Shown: in pieces, positions 38,149 through 52,226 of the stretch
Layout: every line of letters begins with the position of its first letter
Numbering within the stretch: the first letter of the stretch is position 1
From: Liolophura sinensis
Taxonomy: Eukaryota; Mollusca; Polyplacophora; Chitonida; Chitonidae
DNA length: 64,000 nucleotides
Assembly: GCF_032854445.1 (NCBI RefSeq)
Contig: NC_088295.1
Location: 28,941,385 to 29,005,384, forward strand
Direction: 5' to 3'
Program-made: the position numbers and the translations under genes
Notes under the pieces: model-generated
Database searches by the model: none
The model's input: the letters and a program-made list of their open reading frames with translations, nothing else
What the model was told of the DNA's origin: nothing

Positions 38149-39699
38149 GAAACAGTCGTCAGAACTAACATTAGCTATCGCGGAAGGTGGTGAGTTTTAT
38201 AAGTAATATGCTCCACTTTGCTTTTGGTTTTTTGTTCTTGTATTAAAGTATTTAACTGGTTGAAAAATAAAATTGGCGGCTGGGGAAGGTTGGAAGTCTA
38301 TAAATAATGTAAGCTCTTGTTTATTCGACTTTGAATGTTCGCATTTTTTGGATTTGTTCTTTTATTAAAGCCTTTCAACAAATTTGGTTTTGCTTGTCCG
38401 TTTCGTTCAACACCAGTTTGAGAAGAAGAAGCCGCGTTGTGTCTGCCTTAAAGGGTCACAATGGAAGAGTCATTTAAGCTACGGGAGCTATGTTCATACT
38501 GGTTGTTTATATGATTATCCCTATCTAAATGCATGGCCTGGGATCGAGGATAAGGTAATGCAATGTAAACACGGACAAGTCAGACGCATGGTGAAAACCC
38601 GTTCAGACACCGAGCCATAGTTACCTTCAGACGTGCGTTGACTACAGAGTGGCGCGCGATCTACACACAGGGGCCAACTGTCGTGAGCTGAATGACAGCA
38701 CATCGGCCAATTAGAGGACGCGACGACATGAGTCGGGCGCCCGTGCTTACTGGCTGCCCCGGGGTTCACATCACAGGCACAGAGCTACGGTATTGTCAGG
38801 GTAGGACCAACTCAGGTGGAATTATATACTGGCGTGGTCATATCACCCAACTTTATGGCGTATATAGATGGGAAGTAACTGATGCTTCATTGGTTCTTGT
38901 CTACTAGAGCTGTATGTCCCCGCTCGACGCTTTTCTCTAAAGCTTTCCCCCTCCTCCTTTAGCCCACGGCGGTGAAGCGACACTTTTCATCCGCCATCTA
39001 CAACAGCAAGGCCTGGGTTCAGACCTTTTCACTAACCCCGGGGGCCCCGCTTCTTTACTGGCTGCAGACGATACAATAAACAGTGATGTGAAGTGTGAAC
39101 CCAAGCTCGTTATCCTCGGTTTCACCTCAGTGAATCCCGGAGGTGAAGAAAAAAAAAGTCCACCTCAAAAGTTATGTTCCCATGTAGATTTCCGAAATCA
39201 GCTCGCTTTGTTTTTCTCAGTCACAAAACATATTTCGTCAGCCCGCTGTTCAGCTTCCGACACGTGATACATGGAGCCGAAGTGGATCCCGGCACGCGCT
39301 CTAGGTGCCTCTATCCTTACCCACAAGTACTTAGCACAAGTTCTGTATTGTTATTCTCGCATATCGGAAGTGAGTGGCTTCAGGCGGGCTTAACTGGAAC
39401 ACAGATATAAAATAGTTTTTTTTCCCATATCCAAGAATATTTACTCCTACGTGGGAAAGTAATTCTTTTCAAAAATGAATCAGTAATTCCATGTATCCAG
39501 GCTGATAACCTGCAGGAAAACAATATGTTATATATGTATATAAATGTGGGCATAATACACGATCTCGACCGAATCATACCTATGCTCTTACACTGTGACC
39601 AAAATTCGTGACTCTAAGGTCCCCACACGACCGTTTTCTCAGTCGTACCTTCACTGGCGACCCTATGTATCCCATAAATATGCCTGGCGTTCAAGTCTG
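38149..39699. other. No gene seen
   Basis: About 1.5 kb. Somewhat more GC-rich around 38640-39150. Only short open frames without recognisable motifs. Confidence 0.5.
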
Positions 39700-39945
39700 T
39701 AGGCTGATATAATATCGTGGGAAAGTTCGCCAATATGCCGATGTAACACGTGGGAAAGTTCGCCAATAAGCCTATATAACACGTGAGAAAGTCTGCCAGT
39801 AGGCCTGTATAAGACGTGGGAAAGGTGGCTAGTAGGCTTATTTAACACGTGGGAACTTTGCCGGTAGGCTTATATAGCACCCAGCAAAGTTCGTCAAATT
39901 GCCTATATATCTGGTGGGAAAGTTCGCCAGTGGACTGATATAAAA
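39700..39945. repeat. 33-bp minisatellite, about 7 units
   Basis: Units of the form 'gtgggaaagttcgccaatat' then 'gcctatataacac'. Copies are 70-90% alike by eye, with the most similar at 39717-39782. Confidence 0.9.
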
Positions 39946-40424
39946 GATCGCGGTTTAACTCGGATATTCCGATTTCCTGTACCCATGATTACTGACAAAC
40001 ACCATAGGCATATGTAAGTGAACAATTATTCATTAAATCAATCAATTAATCCATCAACCAGTCAATCAATCAGTCAGTCTTGTGGGCCATACAATCAAAA
40101 GGTGAAGGGAGAAATCACTGAGCCTGGAAAGAAGACAAACAATAATTGCACTTAGATGATCCTAGTGACGTCTAAGAAGCTTTGTAAAGATCCATAATAG
40201 AGCTTGTTTTCCTACTCATACCAGTGTCTGGTTGTTGCCGCGCCGTTTATCCTCAGGCGTATATGTTAAACGACGTACTCAAGAATATTTCATTTATTTA
40301 TTTACTTCATTTTGTTATTAATTTGACGAGGGATTAACGCCGCACTGAAGATTTTTTTCGCTTATAAGTAAATGGCACATCAGCTTCACATGCACGTAAT
40401 AATTGTTTCCATTCCGTCAAATTG
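39946..40424. other. No gene seen; possible SINE tail scrap
   Basis: Contains an (aatc)-rich run near 40036-40080. At 40270-40310 the phrase 'gacgtactcaagaatatttc' resembles the family 1 tail. No open frame of interest. Confidence 0.4.
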
Positions 40425-40655
40425 AGGTACTAGCGGTTAGCGTGCTAACGCAGCCTGCACGATGCCTAGGAGCTTTTTACCAATGCCATTGCTGAGCGGA
40501 GTTCAAGTCCAGCTCACGCTGGCTTCCCCTCTGGTGGTACGTGGCAAGGTCTTGCAGTAAGGTCGTAGCTTTTCCCCACCTAAGACCAGTTTCCAACCAT
40601 GATGTGAAATATTCTTTACTACAACGTAAAACTCCAATCAAGCAAATATAAATCT
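40425..40655 (+). repeat. SINE family 1, strongly diverged near full length
   Basis: 'gttagcgtgctaacgcagcc', 'ttaccaatgccattgctgag', 'agttcaagtccagctcacgc', and 'acgtaaaactccaatcaagc'. The middle is eroded. Confidence 0.8.
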
Positions 40656-42149
40656 ATTATCAAATTTCCCGATTCTGTTCGCTGAGCGCATACTTTTTGC
40701 ATTCTATTGCTATTTCTCGACGGAGACAGCGTTAATTTAGTGGTCTTTAATTTGATATATACTAAATGTGAGTGTTTGCTCTGGTTTGAATCAACCCGAT
40801 ACATATATATCAATAGTACGCATATAACGTCAGACGTTATCAGGGATTTTATCGTATACCACGTTCTTATTTCTCTCCAGAGATTATACATTGTACACTA
40901 ACCTACATTACATAGGACATACGTATTTATAGATAGATCTAAAAATGTCTTGATCTACATTTGCTGAGACTCATTCATAAATAAGTTACCTGCTCAATTC
41001 TGGGTTATGCTAATAAACCTGTTAGTGTATAGGAACAGTAGACAGGAAGTGCCTCATTATAGCTCTAGTTTTCTAAACTAGCCTACGTTCCCGAACAAGC
41101 AATGAATATGTCAAGACGGTAACCAGTTGTGACCATAAAGCGAAATTTCTTAAATCTGTCAGTAGATTAGCCCTGCTATAGTATACTACTCTGCTACACT
41201 TGCTACCCCCCCCCCCCCCCCCCCCCCACCACCACCCTCACCCCACTCATTGTCACCGCCTGTCATCTTAGACCATTCATTCGACATCCGGTAACCTGTT
41301 TTCAGGGTATATACCAGTTAGACACACTCACACTGCACCCATTCACAACTGACTGACTATAGACGGTTAGCATGTCAGCTTGCGCATTCACATACGCACT
41401 AAACAAAAAGCGCCATGACCTGCCCAATGTCCATCCAAAGTTAACACCTATACATCGCTTATATAGCTTGGTCATACAAGAATTTCATTATGACTTGTGA
41501 CAGTATACCAGGCTGTTGCTATATTTACATCGACTTATACATATAATACATTATATAATATTATGAAGATCCATCGAAATTAAAAATCTGCTGCGTAGTA
41601 TATAGTCAGTCATTGATCACAATTGCTGATCTGTACTTATAACAGTGTATTGCTGCTCAGAATTTTGCGCGCAGTGTAAATTGGTGTATGTGAAATTGGT
41701 TTCATTGCCACGTTTAATATAGAGGGACAAGCTGCTCTATAAGTCTTCCTTGGCGGTCGATTTGTCAACGCTCCGGCACATGACCTTTTAACATGCACGA
41801 TTCACGGAGCGGAATATCGCAGCTATATCGCGAATTTGTACCCGTTTATCATTCTGTACAATCTATCTTAAACGTAATGCATCTAGGTATATAGTGCCCC
41901 GTGTCAGTAACCTTACCCATGTTTGCCGTTCCCACAACCCATAGTAATGTGGATAAATACTGGGTCGGAAATGTTAAAAATAAAAACAACACTACCTCTA
42001 CTTTGTGGGTAGCTATAGTCTATTGACATATATTTCACTCAGTTTAAGCAAATTTTCAAATTCAAATCACCAGAAATTCTGCACACTGAGATCTGATTTC
42101 AACAGAACAAGAATTTAATATCGATATTCCAAATGCCGACCTAGATAAG
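40656..42149. other. No gene seen; contains a poly-C tract
   Basis: AT-rich unique sequence with 22 consecutive C at 41206-41227 followed by an (acc)n stretch. No gene-like frame. Confidence 0.5.
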
Positions 42150-42775
<626 letters not shown>

Positions 42776-43672
42776 TGACAGATTAAATCGTCAGCTAAAA
42801 AGGGTGTATCATGAAAACATCTGACGTCTTAAAAACCTAAAAATCTGTTTAGTGCCATTTTTCTAAGTGCATTGTTGTATCGCTTTTATGGAGTGTTGGT
42901 GGCGATTACGGACTTAATAATTAAATGTGGATTTTTTTCCTGTGAGTGACAGGGTGAGGAGATTGAGTTCCTTGTACCCATAATTCCATGGGAGCTTGCT
43001 GGATTCCTTGGAGATATGCCGTGTGTTGAAAATATACAGATCATTTGGGTGGCTACATATATTTTATCCATTCACGTTTTAGGCCAATACATGAGATATA
43101 TGTGGGATGAAGTATATAGAAGAATTAACACAGCCTCGTGCCTACCGTTTGGACCCAACCCAATTCGATGAAATAATATATAGCGCCCTATATGTGATTT
43201 ATATTGAATTAATAATGATACTTCATGAAAGCCTGTAACATAATTGGCGATTTGCATTACACATTCAAACTTATCCCACAAAAGCGGATAGAATCAAAAT
43301 CTGTTGAGATTATCTTTGCTTGTCTTATTACCAGTATCGTACTTGAAGCTCTGTACATAACAGAGAAGTTATCCGGGAAATGCCAGCATCAAAACAATGT
43401 CATTTTAAAGGTTTCCATGACCTACTTTAGATAAATTCATTAAAACCTGCTCGCTATTATGTTGTGCAATAACATTAACATACTGCGGTTGTTTCTCTAT
43501 GGCCTCATTCAACGGTTTCGGGGCATTTGTTATACTTCCGTATAACAGCGCGTTTTATATCAGAGTATTTTACGAATTGCTTCACTATACACTCAATATA
43601 CAACGCGCTTATGTGTTAAATCATGGTTTTTGTACTCGCTTGTTTGATTTTCCTTACCCATGCACAGTTTGT
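42776..43672. other. No gene seen
   Basis: About 0.9 kb of AT-rich sequence with open frames up to 69 codons, no motif. Confidence 0.5.
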
Positions 43673-43768
43673 CGGACATGGGAAAGTCTGCCAACAACCT
43701 GGTCGCCGTCGTATATGTGAAATATTTTTGAGTACGGCGTAAAACACAACTCAAATAAATAAACACAG
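43673..43768 (+). repeat. SINE family 1, 3' fragment with internal deletion
   Basis: 'gacatgggaaagtctgccaa', 'ggtcgccgtcgtatatgtga', 'gagtacggcgtaaaacacaac', 'tcaaataaataaac'. The segment between the core and the 'gccgtcgtat' block is missing. Confidence 0.85.
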
Positions 43769-46309
43769 TTTGTCTCAGCCCAGACTGATTGGTCGTCTAA
43801 CAGTTTACTTTGTTTCATTGAGGCCTCGATAGCTCTATAGAGTAGGAGTTAGGGCGTATATTTGAACGTACCCACCTTCTGAGATAAAGCCTCCATTAAG
43901 ACCATAAAACACACAAATAGCTTCATCTTGTGCCAAGCTGTGATTTACCATACCGGATATTGCTTAAGAAGAACGCTGTATGATTGCAATATTTGCTCGA
44001 GAATCTTACACTCGAAGTAAGATATAAAGGGCCAAATCAATTTTGGCACCTGGCACGCAGAAGTGTCAGCAGTCACTTTTGTTTTCTTGTTTGTTTTGTC
44101 TTTTTTTTGTTCTTTGTTTTCTTTTTTTTTTTGGTAGGGAAAGCTACCGTCCTCAATATTCAATTCACAGTACCCTTCACGTGAAGTTCGTCGAAGCGGG
44201 TGCTAAAATTGGTATTAAAATCGAGAGCAGGTTCTCTTTTGATCAGTGCGGATTTATAACCTCCTTTGATGTAGATAAAAAAATCCACCGAAGTGTAGAT
44301 AATATCCGAGTGTATGGGTTTTGATATATGAGAGGCTGATTTGCAGATCAGCTTATCTCTGACACAGCACGCACAGCAAGATATAAGGGCGGTTCACCGC
44401 AATCACGGACTTTGAGGCTATACCCTCTGATAAAGATCGAAATCGCGCGAAACTTTCAACGGTACGACTCGATTAGTCGAACAGCTGTAAAAGTTCCACG
44501 ACTAGGTATCTTTTGGCATTTACATGCTTTTGTTTACAACCACATTTCGTTACCAAAATGTGTGGAAATCTATTTAAGCCTGTTTTCGATCAAACATTTA
44601 TGGTTCTGAAACATCTCGAAATTCATGGTAGAAAATGAAAAAGTGAACAGTAAGTTTGAAAGAAAATTCCCGACTTTTTAGGTATAGTATACAAATCTGT
44701 GTAAAAATATTTGAATCAAGAAGAGATTACTCCAATGTGAATCCGCATGGAATTGAGTTTTCAAACATATATAGGGACAAATTACCAAAGTAATTTTGGT
44801 ACAATAGTGAACTTATGCATGTGGCAGTTGGTTCATATACATGCATGTGGTACGGATGGAAATTCGAGGACCCCCTACGTCCTATTTCATACATGCGTGA
44901 AGATTTTATTTTCATTCGGTTTGTCTCCACTTTATTTTATTTCGTAACCATGAAAACTTATTTGTATATCTTCTTTTATTCTGTACTTGACTAACTCTTG
45001 AAAAATCAGATGATTTTCAAGCATCATATGCTGATCATGATTGTTTGTTTTCTACACTAATCCAAACAAATTATTTTGTTTATTGTGTTTCTTTTCTTCT
45101 CAGGTTTTGGATTTAAAAAAAAACGCTGGTTTATACATTGATTTTATGGCTGTTGCCTTGGAATATCCATCAATGAACGAGGGATGCTGGGAACAATGCG
45201 GAATACGACACCAGGGAATACTGCTATTGAATGTTCTCCATACTCATGTCTTTTTGATCCGATTTTATGTTGCATGGGTCACGTAACAGGAACAGTTTTG
45301 GCGCCCAGTTGCAGGAATATAGCTGCAAGCATAGCGGTATGCTACCTGTTCCTACTGCAGGTGCAAATGTACAATAAGACAGACAGCGGGACATTCTGCC
45401 TCAGCAGTGATCCGATCTGAGGCGGGAGCGATCATCATATCTCCGCGCAAATCATGTATGGTCAGTGATCAAACATGGGTTCCGTCCACTTGTGCCCTGC
45501 AAAGCGATATAATCTACAGATTAGACTGAAGATTTTTGTTTTCCTTTGCATATTATATACTAAACATGTCACTCAACCTGTTTGATGCACCGGTGGAGTG
45601 GTTAAAATTCATACCAAACTAGCAAATCAATGATGCGATAAGTGACGTCGGAGGCCACCGCAAGTGCAACGCTGACGTTGATTGGTCAGATAACATCTGA
45701 TCTACAACATACATGGGTATTGCACTAATCGCTCCAAGTTACAAATAGGAACATGGCTGAGAACATTTCTTCTCAAAGGATTCGACAAATTGTATCTCAT
45801 GTTTAATCTTATCTTCTATGCTTATCTCCTTGCACCACGAAATGATTAAGGGTATCAAGCAAATTAAACACGCAAACGTGCACATGAATGTTTAAACAGG
45901 AGTAAAACGCCGAATTTTAACGATTGATAATTTTCATGGAGTAAATTTTCTCAGGGATATGTTTACTTCAAAGTACAAACACACACAGAGGCATAAAATC
46001 GATTTTCTATCAATCATTGATCCTGTCAATCAATCAGTTCATCGATAACCCATGACCTAGACAAATGAATCAAAAGTTACCCTTTGGCTGCATCATATGC
46101 ACATATTTAGGTGTAAGCTGTATATTGGGAAAACATAACTATACTTGCACTGTGATGGAATACACCTTATCATTTAGACGGTTGAAATCATTTAATATCT
46201 TTAGATTTAAAAGCATCTTTGTCTAAATGAGATAAACGGAATTCAACACACAAATGCGGTATTTTGTAGCCTGTGTATACGCTAGAAGATTTGTACCCAC
46301 AGTGTACAG
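43769..46309. other. Long stretch without a supported gene
   Basis: About 2.5 kb. A T-rich tract at about 44083-44134 creates hydrophobic short frames that look like membrane segments but are compositional. Open frames up to 93 codons, none recognised. Confidence 0.5.
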
Positions 46310-46628
46310 ACATATCCATAACGCGGATCTTCTCACAAATATATACTTATTGAACGGATCTTCACACAAATACATACATATTGGGCGGATCTTCACACAA
46401 ATACATACATATTGGGCGGATCTTCCCACAAATACATACATATTGCCCGGATTTTCCCACAAAGTATGGACGAATCCATAACGCGAATCTTCCCAAAAAT
46501 ATATAACGCGGACCTTTCCACAACTGCATGCATACAAGGCGCAGATGTTACCACAAAGTATGGACGAATCCATAACGCGAATCTTCTCAAAAATACATAA
46601 CGCGGATCTTCCCACAAATACACGCATA
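46310..46628. repeat. About 31-bp minisatellite, roughly 10 units in two subtypes
   Basis: Units 'atcttcacacaaatacatac' plus 'atattgggcgg', and a subtype with 'cataacgcggatcttcccac'. A three-unit block is repeated ('cacaaagtatggacgaatcc' at 46458 and 46552). It explains the 134-codon minus-strand open frame. Confidence 0.88.
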
Positions 46629-47945
46629 CAGTACGTGGGTTATATGCTACTGTCTAAGTTTTGCTAATCATGCGCTGACCAAGACGTGTTAGACAAGGTG
46701 ATTTCTTCCCCAATGAGACATTTTAGACGACACGTGTACCTTGAGAAGTAGTATGTAGCCCATGGAAGGTTAGTGTCAAGTTGACCTTTCTGCATGAAAA
46801 AGGATCATCCTGAAGAAAAGAAGCATAAAGGGCCAAGACAACCCGAATACCCGAATGTAAAGAAATTTTACCTTATACATTGTAATGGGAACGTAATAGT
46901 TTCGTGAGAGCACGTCCATGTCTGATGGAAATGTAGGCGTGTATATAGGCCCGATAGCCTTGAACTCTTGTAGATGGCGAAGGGGAAACAACGAAATCTT
47001 CCAAGAAATCTAACTCAAGTATATGTTACACGCTCAACTGAAAAACGGAAGCCTGTTTTGGCCTCCACAAGGAAGAACACATATACATACAGATGCTAAA
47101 GCAGCGATGCCGGGGTTCAAGCTGGTATGTCCATAATATGAAACTTTCGGATAATTGAAAGGTGTCTTTATTCACTGGAATTAGCAACTGTACATTGTTC
47201 CTAGAAATCCATGTACATGTCGATATTTTACACATTGTGAGCTTGCAAATATGTAAAACATAGTAAACCGTCTTTAAACATTTTTGAAACTCATCAAGTC
47301 CTGTATTTACTGATATAGTTTAACGATTTTAGACACAGACAAAAGATACATGGCCTTTTTGAACGAAGCAAGTTTCAACTAAAACAGTTGAAATATAGCC
47401 TATATCGCACTTGGAAACAAAGCCGTAAAGCACAGAAAAGAAACGCGATCCAATATGACCAGCATGTCAAACGTCGTCAGGTAGTATACGCATAATACTG
47501 AAAATCATTTTTGGTCACGTGATAAATGTGGTAATTAATGTTTTCCCACAGTTTTCAAGATATAAAAGTAATTTTTGCAAACTCAGTTTGCCCGAACATA
47601 TTGTATCTGCTCAATCGAATTAAGCGTTCTTCAGAAAAGGACTTTAAACGTTTTTATCAATAGCATTATGGTGGCCAAAATAGGTCACACATCTATGAAT
47701 TGGCATATAGAATGCTGTTCTTCTTATGTTTGTAAGGTCATGTGTAAAGGGTATTGCATTCTTTCGGTTACGATGACCTCATTTCTGAGTGGCGTAAGTG
47801 GTCAATACTTGCATTGGGGAAAGTATAAATGTTATTTATCCGACGTCTCTAGGATTATTTGTAAGGAGATGTAAGAACTTGCGGTTTTGGTGATGTTACT
47901 TCCCGTCCGTTAAAATGAAAATTTAATTTACATGCTTTTATTTAA
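46629..47945. other. No gene seen
   Basis: About 1.3 kb of unique sequence with open frames up to 99 codons; no domain recognised. Confidence 0.5.
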
Positions 47946-48211
47946 TATTTATTTATTTATTTGATTGGTGTTTTAAGTCGTATTCAATAATATTTCATTT
48001 ATACGACGGCGGCCAGCATTATGGTGGGAGGAAACTTGAAGGAGCCCGGGGGAAACTCACGACCATCTGCAGGTCTGCAGGAAGACCTTCCCGCATACGA
48101 CTGGAGAGGAAGCCAGCATAAGCTGGACTTGAACTCACAGCCACGACATTGGCGAGAGGTTCATGAGTCATTACGCTGCGCTGGCGCGCTAACCAACTGA
48201 GCCACGGAGCC
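47946..48211 (-). mobile_element. SINE family 1, full length
   Basis: From 'tttatttatttatttgattg' through 'gcggccagcattatggtggg' and 'ttgaactcacagccac' to the tRNA-like head 'aactgagccacggag'. Few differences from the 24.4-kb copy. No target-site duplication seen. Confidence 0.92.
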
Positions 48212-49209
48212 ATTCCCCCCACCCCCACTGATAGCTCAAATTTCTTCCTGGCCATACCCGGGCGCATTTGTAGGGCAGTGGAAATGCAATTAAAATCGCT
48301 GTGCAAATCATGCCATCCATGGGTTCAAATACGTTTATTTTATTTCATACGTTTACCGTCAAACATTTCACAGTTTTTTTACTTCTGCTTGTGTATATTG
48401 AACTAATTTTGGCCTTTTATCGCATGGTCTCTATTATGTTTTCACCACTGATGTGAAAATTAACGACGATTGGATTCGAACTTGCACACATTTAATAAAA
48501 TAAAAGTTCGGGGTACAGTTGGTCTACAAATATGTAGAAAATGAAAAATGAACGCGGCAAACAAGAAAAGAAATATACTGGATTTGAAATCGAAACATCC
48601 AGCTATCAAATACAAAGGGTTTATAATACTAAAGGCCAGCATAGAGATAACGCGGCTTTGATCCACTGCTCTTGCATGGAGCCTCCATGTTAAGTAGATA
48701 GAGACTTTCGAAGAGTTTTAAAAAACATTTTGTTGCTATTTGCGTGAAAACAACACGGAACAGCGAAAACTAATTGTAGATTCGTGATTTTACCATCAAA
48801 CTGTACTAGATAATGCTTTATTCTGGTTATTTTAAACGGTTATTAAAATCAACCTACAAATTTTAGAAAAGGTCATGGGGAAATCACCTGCACTAGTTTT
48901 ATCTCAGTAGATTTATTCGCCTATGAAGAGTTTCATTTTAAAGCGTTTTCATTAAATCCAATATAAGTCACGAGGCCAAATTATCCCAAAAGTTACGGGG
49001 CACAACTCATACCCTAAAACACACAAAGTTTCGTGAATTTATGACTGACCGTTTTCGCTACAAACGTGACAACAGTTTTGCGGAGAATAATAATAATCCT
49101 AACAATAATAATAAGGTTTCAAGCCGAAAATCTTAAACCCCTTTTAAAAATGAAATATGGAAGCCTTTATTGGCGTTATATGTACACTCACGAAAAAATC
49201 CCACCTGTG

Positions 49210-49212
<3 letters not shown>
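48212..49212. other. No gene seen
   Basis: About 1 kb of AT-rich unique sequence. Confidence 0.5.

Positions 49213-49277
<65 letters not shown>
49213..49277. repeat. (AT)n microsatellite
   Basis: About 65 bp of alternating TA. Confidence 0.96.
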
Positions 49278-49280
<3 letters not shown>

Positions 49281-50954
49281 TCTATGAACAGTCTGGCATC
49301 TTGCCCCTTTGAATATATGTACATTCACGCCATGTTTTCTCCATGTGACTTTCGAATGGTTGGCGTTACGTTTTCGCCTCGTATTCATGTATATATAGGT
49401 GAGAGGTCGATGGTCAGTATCACTTCAGTATAACATCTAGTACTACATGTTGTAAGTATTCGTATAGGCTATGTTGTAATGCCCGATGGAATGATAACAT
49501 TGCGAAAATAAAGCAGAATAAGCCTTAAAGGTTACGTCTCTTACTCAAGCAACTATATAAGGATAAGTACGCCTGTTATATTTTCTATGCCGGATGCTCG
49601 AATGCTCGGTGGTATCAGCATACGTGCAGTCGGAAATTGAAGGTGAAGAGAAAACGTTATGTAGAATGATTGGTTCTAATAACCAGGTGATCTGAGTATT
49701 TTTTAATGAGAGTTATAGTTCGACCCTGCAACCCACAGGCAGGACATCTTTTGTGTACCGCAGAAAGTGGATATTGAGAAAGGACGAATCCGCGAGTAAA
49801 CAGGAAATTCGAACTAGTTTACAACTAATAAGTATAGTAAAACTTTTATTTGATTTAGCCATTTTTCTGTCTTTTGTGTATTTATTGGTATAATCACATA
49901 CAGATAAGTCATAACTTATATGTGAATGTGGGCTCTTTGTGTGACATACTTGCTGTGAATAGGTCCACAGGAAGCAACCGAATGTCGGTGTGTATCCCGG
50001 CTGAAAGCCCCCGCGCTATTGCACTCTCCTTTATCTTCGCTGCTCCTGTCAAAATAACAACTCACCACTGCACGCATAATACGCCGCCGCGTCGCTTTCA
50101 CTTAAATCTCAGGGTAAGACGGCAAATCAAAAGGAAGGTGAACTAAATTGGGCATGGGGACCTTTTTTTTTGTCCCCTGCCCTATTCACTGTTCGGCGGG
50201 ACTGATGGACCAGACATTACCGTTCCGTCCGCGGCCCTTAACGTCTAGCTACTGAAGGAATGGTGAACTTAGCCGGAACAAGTGATTATTTTAATGATAA
50301 TAGGGTTAGCCCAGTTGGGGGAGAAAAGGATTTGGGGGCTTTCACAGAAAAGCCGATGAAACTGGGGCATAGAGGCGGTGTTAAACTTCTATTAGGCAAC
50401 GGTCGGCCAATATGCCACGTAGATAATATAAATGCATATTCCTATAGCTGAACAACTAATTCGAACGAAGTCGAACGTGGATGACAGATTTTTGACGAAC
50501 TGAACATGAAAGGAAACATGATGTTAGATGTAAGGAAGTTGATTCCTGGTTTTGTTGATATGCTGTAAGTTGATGACATGGTGAGACGCAGAGAATGTCA
50601 AGTAGCAAGGAAGTTTGAAATGTGGCCATTCCTTCCTTAACCCCATGCTGGTCTCGCTCCGTACCGCTAGCTGGGCCGGCAAAGGTGATCTTTTGTTTAA
50701 CTGATACTTCCTTATTGGGCTTTATAATAGTAAAACGGTAACATAGTAACAGAATAACTGTGCCTCCACGGTCATCCAACCCCCAGGCACAATTTATACA
50801 CGCCAGATATGGTGGAAACATCTATACATGGTAGTGATTCTTTATCTGGGCTTCAACCAACAGCCGATCGCCTTACAAACGCTTATCTGAGTAAAATTAG
50901 TCAATAATTAGTAATGTGATTCAAGAAAAATACACAAGTCACTGTATTTCAATT
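49278..50954. other. No gene seen between microsatellite and 3' end of the achaete-scute gene
   Basis: About 1.7 kb of unique sequence. A 121-codon open frame at 50456-50821 (minus) lies just beyond the predicted polyadenylation site and has no recognisable motif. Confidence 0.45.
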
Positions 50955-51739
50955 TCATATCAAATAATCACATTCAGCTTTATTGAACTGTAAGATATTT
51001 CACCAGAAAACGTTTCATTAAAATATATGGTGGATAACAATTTGTGTATGTACAATTATTTACAGTTTTTGATAAACTCTTAATATATACAGGTCGTGAT
51101 TTCATACACATCAGCTGTGGACATAAACAAATATTCAAACAAATATTTTCAATATTACAGACAACTTATAAATTAGTATCATATCATTTGCATAGCACAT
51201 TTGATGCAATGTTTCACATCGCGTCTAGCCATTGGTATAGATGTGTCAAAACAAATGTAGCTCAAATGCCTGCACATCCAAAAACACTGTATATCGTTGA
51301 GCATTTCGGCCATGGAATGTTGACGAAAGTATTCATAACAGTTAACAGTGGCTTTCATAAAACTCTCTGTTATCAGAAAAAAAGTATACATTATCTTAAA
51401 ATATATTATTTACATTTTCTTTGAAACAGTGTAAACACGTTCAAAAGTTATTGAGGTGGGCCAGGTTCTGAGGCACCGACGTGCCCTTTACACTCCTCCA
51501 TTTACGCGCCATCCAGCAGGCTCCAGTTTGAATATGGATCGTCGACAAGGAACGACCGCATCACGACTCAAGGCAGTGGCTTCATCCGCGATTGATGGAC
51601 TACTTGTCGGTTCTCACTCTGGAGTGCCATTACGCGGGCACGGGTTAACCGCTGTGTCAGTCTCAGTAAGGATCGGTACCTGGGGCCAGATTCACCTTCT
51701 GTACGGATGCAGCTTTCTTGGTATTAGCTGATTTTAATT
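50955..51739 (-). other. Predicted second exon (3' UTR) of the achaete-scute gene
   Basis: The minus strand shows a good splice acceptor, 'tttttatgtattttcag', ending at 51740. This pairs with the donor at 52190-52189. A polyadenylation signal AATAAA (plus-strand tttatt at about 50979-50984) lies at the far end. The exon is noncoding. Prediction from splice and polyadenylation signals only. Confidence 0.55.
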
Positions 51740-52190
51740 CTGAAAATACATAAAAACAAACGCATATAAGTCAACAAGTTTGTATTTGTAACAATTAAAT
51801 GTGATAATTTTTTTTAATCATTTATTCTCAATAATTTGCCGAAAACGATTTATATTATTCTCATATTTTCAACCAGTTGTTTGATTTGAATTATCCTGGA
51901 AACACTCTAGGAAACAGAAATAATAGGCAATATTTCTTCAAATAAAAGTAAATTATTTTTCAAAAGAGATGTGTTTCAATGAGAAGTTTGCGAAAGTAGT
52001 CATGTCCATTTTTTTTCTTTTCTAATAGAACAATCTATGAGACAACTGATACATCTGAGAAAAATAACTCGTGCGAATTTAGTCCATTAAAACTAATAAA
52101 CCACAGATAAAATGCATGTATATGAGGATTATATGAGGAAAAAACCGAGATCCATGTGTAGAAAAATACATGTTAAAATGAGATACTAAC
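51740..52190 (-). other. Predicted 451-bp intron in the 3' UTR of the achaete-scute gene
   Basis: Donor AAG|GTTAGT, with the exon ending at 52191 and only 36 bp past the stop codon. Acceptor TTTTCAG at 51740. The position matches the known exon structure of vertebrate ASCL1, whose single intron lies after the stop. Confidence 0.6.
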
Positions 52191-52226
52191 CTTATCATCC
52201 ACGTTGGACGGATTGATATTTTGGAT

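Noticed and set aside
44043-44324. Hydrophobic frames resembling membrane proteins
   Set aside because: Caused by a T-rich tract (about 44083-44134), with no family resemblance.
46223-46627. 134-codon minus-strand open frame
   Set aside because: It is a translation of the 31-bp minisatellite, with repeats of the DNA unit and no domain.
49066-49433. Peptides with long IYIYIY runs near 49.2 kb and at 42.5 kb
   Set aside because: Direct translation of (AT)n microsatellites.
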